DNA from: Glycine soja
Taxonomy: Eukaryota; Streptophyta; Magnoliopsida; Fabales; Fabaceae
Direction of reading: 5' to 3'
Length of the DNA stretch: 64,000 nucleotides
NCBI RefSeq assembly: GCF_004193775.1
Contig: NC_041018.1
Location: forward strand, 30,959,940 to 31,023,939
In this document: positions 23,936 through 35,392 of the stretch, piece by piece
How the letters are laid out: each line of letters starts with the position of its first letter
Numbering within the stretch: the first letter of the stretch is position 1
The notes under the pieces: model-generated
Told to the model about the DNA's origin: nothing
What the model saw: the letters and a program-made list of their open reading frames with translations, nothing else
Databases searched by the model: none
Position numbers and translations under genes: made by a program

Positions 23936-25532
23936 GTTAGCATAAAGAGTAAATTTCATACTAAATTAGCACTTTTAGAATACTTCAGGCTGTGTTTGAT
24001 TTTTTGTTTTTTTGTTTTTGTGTCGTTGCTATACTTTGCAAACTGGTAGCATATAAATTTAGTATATGAACAAAGTAATTATTTGTAGTTATTAGAATCT
24101 AATTTACAGGCAAATCATACCAGGTAGATAGAAATGAGATCTGCTATAATTATTTGAACTAATATTTGCAGTGATTCATTGGTGCATTGCAAGCCATTTT
24201 TTGCCACCTCAATTCATGACTCCATTCTCTTATTAACCATGAAATCTTGCCTTGGATCAGACCATGCTTTGATGCCAATTGATATACTAAACTGGGATTT
24301 GGGGAAGAAACAAGGAACAGTTGCAAGAACTGGCAAGGATGTCCTAAAAATCTTATTCGCCAATCTTAGAAAAATACATTGTATCTTTATGTTCGGGTGG
24401 GTTCAAGAGCACCCTAGATCTCTCTTTTCAATCTTAGGTAAAGTTAGCAGTTGTCTAACTAATTTCCAATTGTCTTGTTTTTCTTTAATAGAGATTCATT
24501 ACCCACTAATCCCCACCTCTACTTGTCTATTTTCCCCCCTTACGTAGACCTTTTATATTATTGAATGCCTGCCAATAAAACCAAAACCAATCTTATAAAA
24601 GAAGAATTGCAATTCTGAGGAAGAATGACATGGGAAGAATCACTGTAGGACTAATTTTCATAAGTTCCAATATCTATTCCTATAAAAAAAAACCATAAAC
24701 GTGATTAATTAATGATATGGCTCAATGTGTCAAAAGTTATATACAATGCATGAGGTATATGGCAGTTAATTTAAGGATTCATGTCCAAATATTAAATATG
24801 AAAATGATGTATACTCCCAACTTCCCACCCTTCAAACGATATACTCCATTGAATGAATTTTTATAATATATAGAACTCTTTGTTATTAAGGGTAAGAGTA
24901 ATTTGTATATCCTGAGAATGTGCACTTAAATTATGAGAACTGAATGAGAATTTTAGAAATAAATGAACAGTACATTACTATTTACTACTGACTTCAAGGA
25001 GATCGGTACTGTTAGATAAGGGGCCAAGTGGGTCTCTTAACCGCCTTTGTTTGAGAGGGGCAGAGGGCTCCCAAACTTCTAGTCATTCACACTGTCATTT
25101 ATAGCTAACATAGCTGCTTTGTTCTTCTAATAAACTTCTTTACTCTCTCAGTCTCGTAATAATTTAAGTCTTAGGTTTTTTTATCCGATTCAAAAAATAA
25201 TAATAATGAATGAACCCAATTTTTTTTTATAAAATTGAATTTATTATTATTTTTTTGTATTATCATTATTAATATCTTGATAATTAATGCCTTAAAGTAT
25301 TGATTAATTAAGAATTAAAAGAATTTTTTTTTATAAAAAATCATATCATAACAAATTTAAAAATCATATAAGAATGTATTTTTACTCATTTCAATAAAAA
25401 ATATTTTATTTTTTATTTCTTTAATCAACACTCTTGGAAGACTTATTAATATTTATATTTTAAATTACTTAAGCAATGCCATTAGGTTAGTGGTTATTAT
25501 ATATTAATGGTTGAATTTTGTTACTATTAAGA
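23936..25532. other. Intergenic DNA, no recognised gene
   Basis: An open frame of 122 codons at 24179-24547 (plus) reads like protein in part but matches nothing I can name. The stretch 24980-25120 is GC-richer than its surroundings. The rest is AT-rich. Confidence 0.45.
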
Positions 25533-28042
25533 CTAAAAACGAGTGATTTTAGCCTTGTATTTATCCACAGTACCATTAGGTTTTAGTTTCCTTTTCAAGA
25601 TCCATCTACAACCAATTGGTTTGCAACCAGGAGGCAAGTCTACTAAATGCCATGTCTTGTTAGATTCTAAAGAATCCATCTCATCATTAATGGCTTCTTG
25701 CCACAAGTCAGCATCCAAAGAAGACAAAGCTTCTTGGAGGTTTGATGGATCCTCCTCTAATGTATAAGCCATATAATCGGGCCCATAATCTTTAGCAATT
25801 CTTGCTCTCTTACCTCTTCGAGGCTCTATATCTGGTTCTGGTTGTGAAAGATTTTCACTACTAATAGCAGGAAGATAATTGGATGAAGTACCCCCCACTA
25901 TCCCTTAATTTAAAAGGAAATTTATTTTCATAAAAATCAACATCATTTGACTCTATGATCACTTTTGCGTTTCGGTCATAAAACCTATACGCTTTGCTAT
26001 TAATAGCATAACCAATGAACACACATTCATAGGCTCTACTTGCAAGTTTAACCCTCTCTGGATCTGGGATCCTTACATAGGCCAGACATCCCCAAGTTCT
26101 CAAATAAGACAAATTTGGTTGTCTTTTCTTTAATATCTCATAGGGAGATGTCTTGCTTTTTGATTTGGGGATTCTATTTAGCACATAACAAACAGTTAAC
26201 AAAATTTCGCCCCACCAAAAAGATGTTGCACTAGAACTCAACATAGTAGCTACAACTAATTCTGTAAAAGTTCTGTTCTTTCTTTCAGCTTTACCGTTCA
26301 TTTCAGGTGAATATGGAGCAGTCGTTTCATATATGATTCCATGCAAATTATAAAACTCATTAAACAAACTGGAATCATACTCTGTGCCTCTATCACTTCG
26401 AAGTTTCTTAATTTTCTTATTGAATTGATTTTCAATTTCTGTTACAAATAACTTAAACATGTCAAGCGCTTCACTTTTATTTTTCATAAGATATACATAT
26501 GTATAATCAGAGCAGTCATCAATAAAAGTGATAAAATATCATTTTCCATTTCTGGTCAACGTTCCATCAAATTCACATATATCAGAATGTATTAAATCCA
26601 ATGGCTCAGATTCTTTAACTACTGATTTATGTGATTTCTTAGTTATTTTGGATTGATTGCAAAAAACACATTTTTCAAAGTGATTTGAAGATAGCTTTGG
26701 AATAAAACCTAAGTTACTCATATTAGATATGCAACGACTATTTATATGACAAAGTCTAGAATGCCAGATATTAAAATCACATAGCATGTAAGCAGAAGGA
26801 GAAACTTTATTAATATCAAGATTCAATTTGAACATGCCATCAGTGGCGTACCCTTTCCCTACAAATACCCCATTCTTGGTCAAAGTAAATAAATCTGCAC
26901 CTATGGTCTGAGTAAACCCTGCCTTGTTTAAAAGAAAACCAAAAACCATATTCTTTCTCATCTCTGGAGTATGCATCATATCTTTGAGAATCAAAGTCTT
27001 TCCAGAGGTAAACTTCAGTTCAACATCTCCAGTTCCAGCAACAGTAGTGGTGTGGGAATCACCCAACAACACTTTCTTATTTTCAACATTCGTGTATGTT
27101 TTAAACATAGCACGATCATAGCAGACATGGCGGGAGGCGCCAGTGTCTACCCACCATCCATCTGATCCTCCAATCATATTGATTTCTGTTATCACAACTA
27201 TGTATGACTCTTGAGTCATGTTAGCCTGGGGAGCACCTGTCATTGAAGGATTTATGCATTTACGTGCCATATGTCCCGGTTTGCCATAATTGTAGCAGAG
27301 GAATGGCTCACCGGGATTATTCTTGGCAGGTGGATGTTGTCTAGCATGTTGGACCCTTGGGGGTTCTTGTTGCGGTTGGAGGTATTGCTCACATTGCGGT
27401 TCTGATTCTTAAAGTTTTTGCCAATAGGCTTCAGAACTGCACCTGTGTTCTTCCTTTTAGTGTTGTTGTGAGACACAACCAACACTTCATCTTTCTGATC
27501 TTGTCTGCGTGCCGCTTCCTCAATGCGCAGACGTGTGATCAGAGACTCCAAAGAGAATTCTTTGGTCTTGTGTCTGAGAAGGTTTTTGAAATCCTTCCAG
27601 CCAGGAGGCAATTTGTCTATGATGATAGCAACCTGAAATTGCTCATCCAATGTCATACCCTCTGATATGATAACCTCTGATACTTTTTAGTCCCAGCTTC
27701 CTCAGTATCATACTTCTTTTCCAAAGCCAGCCAAACTAATTTGGCAGACTTATATAGGCTATAATAATCATAGAGATCATCAGCTAACCCATTCAGAATG
27801 AAATTCTTGCATAGGTAATCATTTTCATTCCAGAGAGCCAATTCCATAGTCATTTTATCCTTCACTTCCTTCTCAGCATCCTCAAGTACCACTGGAATAT
27901 CAGTGTTCAAAACATAGGCAACTTTTCTCATAGTTAAATAAAACATCATCTTTTGTTGCCAACGTTTGAAATGATACCCTTCAAACCTAAAAGGTTTGTT
28001 GAGGTCATTATTGTTTGAGCCAGTAATATCTACGGTAGCCAT
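25533..28042 (-). pseudogene. Ty1/copia gag-pol, truncated in reverse transcriptase
   Basis: Transcribed leftward. Gag starts at 28042 and its retrotransposon gag region continues in a second frame at 27656-27252 after a small deletion. The zinc knuckle near 27285-27255 is CYNYGKPGHMARKC: its second Cys is Tyr. Protease shows WWVDTGASRHVC (27160). GAG-pre-integrase and the HHCC finger (HSRLCHINSR .. CVFCNQSK) follow, then the integrase core with Asp in IHSDICEFDG, Asp in LRSDRGTEYD and Glu in NGKAERKNRT, a complete DDE set. A stop at 26539 separates the two integrase parts. Reverse transcriptase is cut after NKTWHLVDLP and RWILKRKLKPNG; the YVDD motif, RNase H and the 3' LTR are missing. The gene order is that of Tnt1-type copia elements. 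Confidence 0.9.
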
Positions 28043-28271
28043 AGCAGAACCAAAACCGTCTTAAAACTGTTGTAACAATAGTTTATGGCAAACCGAAAAA
28101 ATTACTGGCTGAGTCACGGACAATGTCGCTTTCTTTAAGACGTTTCGTGACACTGCCAAAAATTGTGCAAGCAGACTATCAACCACGACGTCCCCAGGAT
28201 AAAACAACCCAGATCACTGTATAAGATTCCCACTGCACTGAGGGAACCTTTTCTAGAATTACACCTTCTTG

Positions 28272-28459
28272 TATGACTTGAAAAGTCACTCTAATAGCCA
28301 ACCGAAAAATGTGACTTAAAAAGTCACTCTTAAAACCAACCAAAAAATATGACTTACAAAGTCACTCTTAAAGGCAACCGAAAAATATGACTTACAAAAT
28401 CACTCTTAAAGGCAACCGAAAAATATGACTTACAAAGTCACTCTTAAAGGCAACCAAAA
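28272..28459. repeat. Five tandem copies of a 38-bp unit
   Basis: The unit holds TGACTTACAAAGTCA, itself an inverted repeat with TGAC ends, plus CTCTTAAAGGCAACCGAAAAA. The last three copies are nearly identical, the first two more diverged. TGAC cores resemble WRKY-binding W-box cores. In transcript orientation the array lies downstream of the TATA box. Confidence 0.85.
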
Positions 28460-28588
28460 TTTTAGAGCGACAGAAAGAAAGAGGGAGAAGTTTGCCGGAA
28501 ATGCATCGGCTGAAATATGGGAGGGAGAAAGAAAAGTTGAGGAAATGCTTCTCAACTGGGGCAAGGAAAAAAGAAGAAATGAGTTCTC

Positions 28589-28641
28589 TATATATAGGGA
28601 GTGAAACACTATTCAAGTGTTTATCCTGAGCGATGTGGGAC
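28589..28641 (-). promoter_or_regulatory. USE-like box plus TATA on the minus strand
   Basis: On the minus strand GTCCCACATCG (28641-28631) fits the plant snRNA upstream sequence element RTCCCACATCG, and TATATATA lies at 28596-28589. The centres are about 43 bp apart, near four helical turns. No snRNA follows, and the motif probably serves the LTR. Confidence 0.6.
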
Positions 28642-28689
28642 TTGAAGCTTTTTTTCTTTTTTTTTTCAAACTTTCATTTGTTCTAACAA

Positions 28690-31500
28690 TAATGGAAGCA
28701 ACTTTATGACACTTGAACTGCTTGGCTCACATTTAAGTAAAAATCAACCTTCTCAATCATAAAAAAGAAGAAAGAATTATATATCAAAACAGAATTACAA
28801 CAACTAGATCAAAGATAATACACATCTATAAGAATACTCAACCTTCTTGATTTAGTGTTTCAGATAAATGAACTATGAAAAAGAAAGAAAGAGTGAAACG
28901 GAAGCAGAAATTCATGGAACATTTTAGAGAAAAAAGTATAAACAACATACATCTTCCAAGTAGCATAACTGCGTTACTGTATAGTAATTCAAAAAGAATG
29001 CATGAATTTTAATTGAAAGCAAAAACTCCTAAAACATTTCAAAGGAAAAAAAATTATAAACAACATACCTCTTCAAAGTAGCATAACTGTGTAGAGTGTA
29101 GTAATTCAAAGAGAAAAAAATCCTACAAGAACATAGTTGAAAAACTATAACAAAGAAATACAAACAAGTAAAAAAAAAATTTGAAAAAGGAAAAAAATTG
29201 AAGACTACATGAAAGTTGCTAAATTTTAAAGTATAGACCTAAAAAGGTAAGACTTGAAAGCAAAAACTCCAAAAAGTTCTATGTGGTTGCTTCCACCCGA
29301 GTTTTTAAGAGCTTGAGCTCTGCTAAGAAGTCAAAGACTCAAAGGCAAAGAGGAACGACGAAGAAGACCCTTTATCATGCCCCTCGAACTAGAAAAAATA
29401 GTTAATATTTGAAAGGTTGTTATGCAATGATGAAAAAAGAAGGGATACATAAAATGAAAGACAAAACAAAAGGAGAGAAAAAAAGACTTAATTATACAAT
29501 TGGTCTTTTAATTATAAGTATAAGTTCAATTAGTTCCCTTAATTTTTGAACGTTCGATAAGGTTGTTTGATGGTTTAAAATACTTCAATCGAGCCCCTCA
29601 ATTATTAAAAAGTTCAATCAAACTCTTTAATTGTTTAAAACATTACAATTAATCCTCTAATTATTTAAAATACCATAATTGGGTCTAAGATGCCCCTATG
29701 AGAATTTCTATATTTAAATCAAGCCCCTTAATTGTTTAAAACACTACAATTGGGTCTAAGAAACCCCTTGGGAAATTTCTAACTGGTTCTTTTTTCCTAA
29801 CCATGACCTAGCAAGACTTGAAATGACGTCAATAATGGTGATAAGAGTGTGAAGAAGAAAAAGAAAACAAAAGAAAGAAAAGAGACATGATTGTGAAAGT
29901 GGAGAGAGAGAGAGAGTATGATTTGAATTTTAAAAAATGGATAGAAAGTGTACACTAGAAGTCATGATACTTTTAAAATTTTTAAATTTCTTAATTAATG
30001 CTTTCACTTATAGATGATATTGAAACTCTCAAAATAATTAATATTCTAATTCATCAAATAATTTCAAAAATAATTTTTTATTTTTAAATTTGGAAGATTT
30101 AAAAATAGCCTTCTTATGTAAGCTTTTCCTTGGGTGATGAGATGTGTAACACTTTCCTCCAAAGAGGAATACTAGCGACACTCTTTTTCTAACATTTTTT
30201 CTAGTGTTCAAAAAATTGATTTAAACCTTTCAAAATTTGTTCTAACATATTGTGATTAAAGTGAAATTGAGCTCAAATCATTTAAAGTAAGATCTCAAAT
30301 TTTAGTCTTATAAATGAAAAAAACGTCATCGGAAGAAAAGGTTCCACTAAAGGGCAATTAGATTTCCTAAAAGAGATTATTCAGCAACAAAGTTGATGGA
30401 TACAATGCACCTATAATATTGTGACAAAAAACCATTTGAAATTGGTAAATTGATCTAAAAAATTAAAAACAAATAAATTTTTAGTTGAAAAAAAAAATTG
30501 AAAAAGAAAATCACATTTGTTTATTTGGTTTGATTCAATTTTTAGTTTCAACGTTCAGAATTAAACCAAATTTTAAGCATATTAAACTTTTATCAATATT
30601 TTCCTACCTAATAAATCCTAACCTTAAGCCATAACTATTCTATTTATTATGAATATCTATTTGCATTTTTAGAAAACTTGAAAAAAAGTATTTTGACTTG
30701 TGTATACAAAAATATAGTATTTTGACTTGTGATATAATTTAGATCTAAGTCATAATTTTGATGATATTTGATACTCTGAATAGTTTTTTTTTCCCTAATT
30801 TATAATGTATTTGACTTTCTATTTAATAAGTTTTAATCCTGAACACAACGATGATAGTTCTACCTATCCTCCTTAACAAAATGACAACAGTCCTACATAT
30901 TCTCTTGAACAAGATGACAATAGTCCTATCTATTCTCCGGAACAAAGTAGTCCTTCACTCCTGCCTATCCTCCTGAGCACAAGAAACATGGTCCATGTGA
31001 GAATTTTAGTACAATTAAAATATGGATGCATACGCTGCGCCACTGCAAAAAGGCCACACAAGATGTAGAAGCTCCTATTTCTTCAGTGTTGCAAAGGCCT
31101 CACAAAAATCAACAACTCTTGCTTGCATGCTGTCTACTTTTCTGACGTTTTCAAGATAGTTGGTGTTGATGACAGTTCTCCATGGTTGCCATTTCTCCTA
31201 TCCTCCCGAGATTAATATTTCTCCTATTTCATGGATATCTATCATAAATGCCAACATATTATTCTAGTATATAGATATATTTATGAAGAATACCATTTGT
31301 TTTTGAAAAATATTATCTAATATAAACCCTTGCTTTAGGTCCACTAAAAAAAACAATTTTTTTACTATTAATATATGTATATTAAGTATATGTGTCATCA
31401 AAGAATATGACTTAGTGATAACACTCGCGTCGATATGCTTATAGTCTTTGTTTTCTCTAATCTAATTGTAGCTAGTAGAAGGCTAAGAATGTCAGTTACA
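28690..31500. repeat. AT-rich DNA with local direct repeats
   Basis: AACAACATAC(A/C)TCTTC(C/A)AAGTAGCATAACTG-type segments repeat at 28944 and 29063 (about 119 bp apart). Between 29488 and 29770 there are degenerate repeats of TTAATTGTTTAAAACACTAC followed by AATTGGGTC. A 33-bp minisatellite lies at 30841-30960. No host gene was recognised. Confidence 0.5.
30841..30960 (+). repeat. 33-bp minisatellite with an 11-codon protein repeat
   Basis: Three full 33-bp units and a partial fourth read E(H/Q)(N/D)D(D/N)S(S/P)(T/I)Y(P/S)P in one frame. A stop replaces the first codon of unit 2. The frame continues after a shift as EHKKHGPCENFSTIKIW. It looks like the repeat region of a lost protein gene; I do not recognise the family. 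Confidence 0.55.
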
Positions 31501-31515
31501 CACTACTACACAAAG

Positions 31516-31866
31516 CAGATTTAACATCGGCAAATTAATATCGATTTTTGACAAAACCGATGTTAAGATAAATGCGGTGACATAATTGCAAATAATGTGT
31601 ATTCATTAACATCGGTTTTTTGAAAATTCGATGTTAATGAAGTGACTTTTCATTAACATCGGTTCTTGAAAAACCGATGTCAACATTTATTAGTTAACAT
31701 CGATTTTGGAAGAACCGATGTTAACGTAAGTTCGTTAACATCGGGTTTTTAGAAAATTGATGTTAATGTGTGATAAGTTAACATCGGTTTCTTGCAGAAA
31801 ACCGATGTTAATGTTAACATCATTTTGTTAACATCGATTTTTATTTATTTATTGAAAACTGATGTT
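31516..31866. repeat. Left subterminal repeats of the CACTA element
   Basis: At least six inverted pairs of AACATCGGTT and AACCGATGTT with short A/T-rich loops, each pair 27-30 bp in total, form potential hairpins. Spacer GCGGTGACATAATTGCAAATA lies after the first pair. Confidence 0.9.
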
Positions 31867-32626
31867 GGACTTACATTTTAAATTATATCAGATGCGAACC
31901 CTATTTTGCTCGCGTTCTATTCTTTTCCATCTAACCTCTCTTGTTCTTCGTCTAAGCTTCTTCTTCTCCATTGCGCTCAAGACCGTGACAACTCTCTTTT
32001 TCTTCTCCATCGCCACCTTACCTAGGTACATTTCGTTTAAGCTCTCTTATTCTATTGAATACCTAGGTCTGTTTGGGGAACTCATGGTTAACCCAAGGAC
32101 CTTTGTTTGTTACTGCTGTAAGGATTGGGGAACTCGTGGTCACCTCAGGTACATTTCATCTCGTGGTCACTCGTGGTCACAGGGTCTCATTTTGATTGAG
32201 GTAAGTCGTGCTCACTTTGCATTTCTTTGAATGCTTAATGTCTGTGGTAAAACTAGGGTAGCGTAGTGTAGTGTAGTGTTGTTCATTTGGATTGAACAAT
32301 TTTGGTCTTGTTTTTTTTTTTTTTTTATGTTTTTCCCTCCTATGCACTGATGTCATGTATCCATTGAAAGAGGCAATACTAGGAAGGAAACAAAGTTTTA
32401 GACACTCATGCCATGTATTTGTCAATTCTAAATGGTTTTTATCCTGATTCTGTTGTTGTTCATGGTGCCTCACTAGAGAGTAAGTCCTATCCTGATTCTG
32501 TTGTTTTTCATGGTGCCTCACCAGAGAGTAAGTCCTATCCTAATTCTAAATGGTTTTTATCCTGATTCTGTTGTTTTGATTTGAATGAAATTTGTTGTTG
32601 TGAGTGGATCTTTTTTTTTCTTGTAG
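31867..32626 (+). other. Leader-like region and short repeats in the CACTA element
   Basis: A CT-rich leader-like stretch runs 31890-32030 with donor-like CCTAG/GTAC and GAG/GTAAGTCG (about 32200). A 50-bp unit around GGTGCCTCAC(T/C)AGAGAGTAAG is tandemly repeated at 32463 and 32513. TCTAAATGGTTTTTATCCTG occurs at 32426 and 32546. Open frames cover the region but have no family features. Confidence 0.5.
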
Positions 32627-33003
32627 TTGTGGGGTAAAGACCTTTTGGTTGCTACATCTGATTCTGGTAAGTTGTTGTTGCTCACATTTTGCAATGAAAT
32701 GCACAGGTTCGTTCACCTTGTCTCTATCTTTTCTCTCTCTCTCTTTCTCTCTTTCTTTCTCTCTCTCTCTTTAAATATTATGGAATATGGAGGGAGTGTT
32801 TCCAATTTTGGTTCATTAAAGCATGGCCAGAACATATGATAACTATTGTTACAAATTGTATTTTATGGAAAAATAGTTAACTTGTATGAACTTTCTTCTT
32901 TTTCTCTGTGTCTTTGTAGGTTTGTTCCTGTAACACATATTCAGCTATCTAATCCTGGAAACCAAATTGATCTTCCTGGAAGAAAGTTAGCAGTTGATTC
33001 CAG
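32627..33003 (+). pseudogene. CPSF A-subunit-like gene fragment, two exons with intron
   Basis: Exon 32627-32706 reads LWGKDLLVATSDSGKLLL and LTFCNEMHR; exon 32920-33003 reads FVPVTHIQLSNPGNQ and DLPGRKLAVDS. Acceptors (TTGTAG) and donors (CAG/GTTCGT, CAG/GTGATT) are preserved and the phase matches across the intron. The sequence corresponds to the N-terminal beta-propeller part of a plant CPSF-A/DDB1-like protein of RNA 3'-end processing or splicing complexes. Only two internal exons are present, so the copy cannot make the protein. Its place between the CACTA terminus and transposase gene, on the same strand, shows gene-fragment capture at the DNA level because the intron is kept. Assignment to the family is from recognition of the residues, not a search. 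Confidence 0.75.
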
Positions 33004-33329
33004 GTGATTTTGGTCACAAAAATCCTTGGAAAGCATCTATTTTGTCTATCTCTCAGTTTTGTGTATTGGTCCCATTCTGTAAGCATATATTAGTTGCTTC
33101 ACATATTGCAAATAATTGAGAAGTTCCCATAATTGGTCTACATTAACTTCTTGGTCAATTGCAAGTGATGTTATGGGTGTTAATAAACAGTTAATATGGC
33201 ATTAAGCAAAAAAAAAAACAGTTAATATGGCTGACAAGATCTCTAGATGGTCTCCAGATTTTTAAATCTATTTTAATAATAACATTTAAATACTTTTAAA
33301 ATGTATGGGCCACCTGAGTTAAAATGGCC

Positions 33330-34180
33330 CATTTTGAATAGCAGAACCCAATCTGAAACTTTCCCTTCTTCCCGATGATCTCATGCCTGATTGAAATCGA
33401 TGCTTATTGTTGACCCTATAATTCACTTTTGATCACTCTGGCTAGATTCATTATTTGTGAATGGGATGGAGGAACCAAAGCACGGATGCTATGCACTTTG
33501 CCATAGATATTCTCCTTCAGTCCATGAATTAAATACCCAAAATATTGGTCATCAGGCAAGCGCATCACCTGGGTTGTTAACTTTTCAAATTCCTGTATTT
33601 ACTCATCTCATCTACACTCCCTACTTGCTGAAGAGCCATAAATTGCTCGAAAATGTCGCCATCACTCATCCATCCATATATGTCAAGCAATTAACCTTTG
33701 AGCTGTTCTCAAGTCAAATTAGGCTTGTTTGCTACCAGAGTTAAAGAAGTTGATTGTGGGTCATTCTATACACAGCTGTGCGAGGTTCACTTAAACATCT
33801 GGACTCGTCTCCATCATTCAGAAGTAAACTTCTGCTTGAGAAATCCAACCAGTTGGATCTTCTCTGTTGAACATCAATAATTCCACCTTTTCCACCTATT
33901 GGAGGAACTCATCCATTGGATTCCCTTGAAGCTTCTTCCATCCTGATGAAAGTTAATTTCTCCATACCCTTTGTCAACATCTCTATCGGCTTTTCCTGGT
34001 GCTCATTTGCCTAAAGACTTCATTTCAACAAGAGTAGATTTGAGATTGGCTACTTCATTTTCCAGAGATGCTACTTTGGACTTTGTCTTCATCGGTTAAA
34101 TTCATTTGTATTCCTCTCCTTAGTTCATCGCTCTCCCTTAGAATCTGGTAGGTTTGACCAGTTTGATACAAAACTGAATC
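33330..34180 (-). pseudogene. Ty3/gypsy gag relic
   Basis: Reading the minus strand across frames gives KVELLMFNREDPTGWISQAE followed by a VYF-type segment (about 33900-33815), the start of the plant gypsy gag domain. Further down come a GHGEGDIFEQF-like region, broken, and YFGYLIHGLKENIYGKVH (about 33530-33480), its later conserved part. Upstream is a coiled-coil-like charged segment. Stops and shifts are frequent. No pol follows. Confidence 0.65.
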
Positions 34181-34608
34181 CAACAGTAACAAAGATGAAA
34201 GAAATATAGCAGGAATGAAGAAGAAAGACGATGCATGTAATATGTATTATTAAGACCGAGGAAAATTCAGTAGAATGAGGTCTATACTACCCTGAGCTGC
34301 TCTGCTATTATAGAGAAATACTGTTTAGCTATTATCGAGAGATACTGCTCTCTATGCATAACTAACAAAATGATATGCTAGGATACCCTCCTCACTCCCC
34401 TTCTTTCCTATATCATAACAACACATTATGCTATTCAATAACTAGCTCCTTCCTTCCCTTTCTCTCTTACTGCCAGCTCATCATTCTTCTCTAGTCTCCC
34501 TCTGTCCCTTCTAGTGTAAACCTTCTAAACTTTGGGCTCATGACTCATGACTCATGAGACAATTGTTGAACTCACATTCCCTTCTGACCCTGTAATCAAT
34601 TTGAGGCT

Positions 34609-35060
34609 TTAACATTTTGTAAGTTTTTGTATGAAAACAAGGTTTGTGGATAACTTTGGGACATGAAGAACGTCTTTGAAGGTCATGAAGGATTTTTTTT
34701 TAATATTTCCTATGCCAACTATTGTTATAAGTGTACACTTCCATTTTTTTTGTGGAGAAATATTTAGATGGGAGAGTATATGGTCTGTTGCTCCAGAATC
34801 AAGAATCCAAAAGGATGAGGAAGATGGTTTTGAGACATTAAATCCAATTGAGAGTGAAGCCGCACATGCCTTTTTCTCCCTCTGCACTTTGCTCTCTCAA
34901 GTTTATAGCAGCCAAACACTTGTTCATGCTTTGTTTTTCTTTGTACCCTCTGCATTTTCTTGTCCCTTAGCCTGTCTTTGATCCTTTTCCAACCAAGCCC
35001 AACACTGTTTCTCCAGTTTTGATTTGAGTATTTTAGTTTTGAGCATGTTATATAGAAACA
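34609..35060 (-). pseudogene. Copia protease-region fragment
   Basis: The minus frame 34887-34609 contains WILDSGATDHILSHL, the aspartic protease active site of copia polyproteins, then FKDVLHVPKLSTNLV, the conserved segment that follows it. The upstream part (to about 35060) shows CWAWLEKDQRQAK-like residues from the end of gag, shifted in frame. Both sides end abruptly; the left side meets LTR-like AT-rich DNA, the right side the duplicated UGT segment. Confidence 0.75.
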
Positions 35061-35064
35061 ATTT

Positions 35065-35392
35065 GCTTTGGTGTAGCAGCTGCTTTGCTGTACCATATAA
35101 GCATATAGGGGTTAGGTACTGCACTATAATGGGGTTATTTAACCACAGTGAGCAAAAAACCGTGCCACTACTGGGTGCTTCAAAACTTGCTCTTGAGGAC
35201 ACAACCCCCCAATAGGCCTCCGTGTTTGCTTTGGTGTAGCAGCTGCTTTGTTGTACCATTATAGCATATAGGGGTCATGTACTGCACTATAATGTGGGGT
35301 TATTTAACCACAGTGAGTAAAAAACCATGCCACTGTTGGGTGCTTCAAAACTTGCTCTTGAGGACACAACCCCCCAATAGGCCTCTGTGTTT
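35065..35392. repeat. 163-bp tandem duplication across the UGT PSPG region
   Basis: Copy A is 35065-35227 and copy B 35228-35392; they differ at roughly a dozen positions. On the minus strand each copy starts in the UGT GLL..GCVLKSKF segment and continues, frameshifted, through residues resembling the HPVVARFFAHCG part of a PSPG box. Confidence 0.85.

Larger units (their letters stand above)
28068..28688 (-). mobile_element. Probable 5' LTR of the reverse copia element
   Basis: The interval lies directly upstream of gag on the minus strand. In that orientation it starts TGTTAGAAC (28688) and may end ..ACA at 28068. It carries an RTCCCACATCG box, a TATA box and a 38-bp tandem repeat, so it looks like a promoter-bearing LTR. 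No second LTR exists for comparison and the usual tRNA-Met primer site is not seen, so the boundaries are inferred. Confidence 0.5.

Noticed and set aside
24179..24547. 122-codon plus-strand frame as a gene
   Set aside because: Begins and ends without splice or promoter context and matches no family I know. Kept only as a note.
28589..28641. A plant snRNA gene at the USE-TATA pair
   Set aside because: No U-snRNA sequence follows at the expected distance; copia gag follows instead. The motif is treated as part of the LTR promoter.
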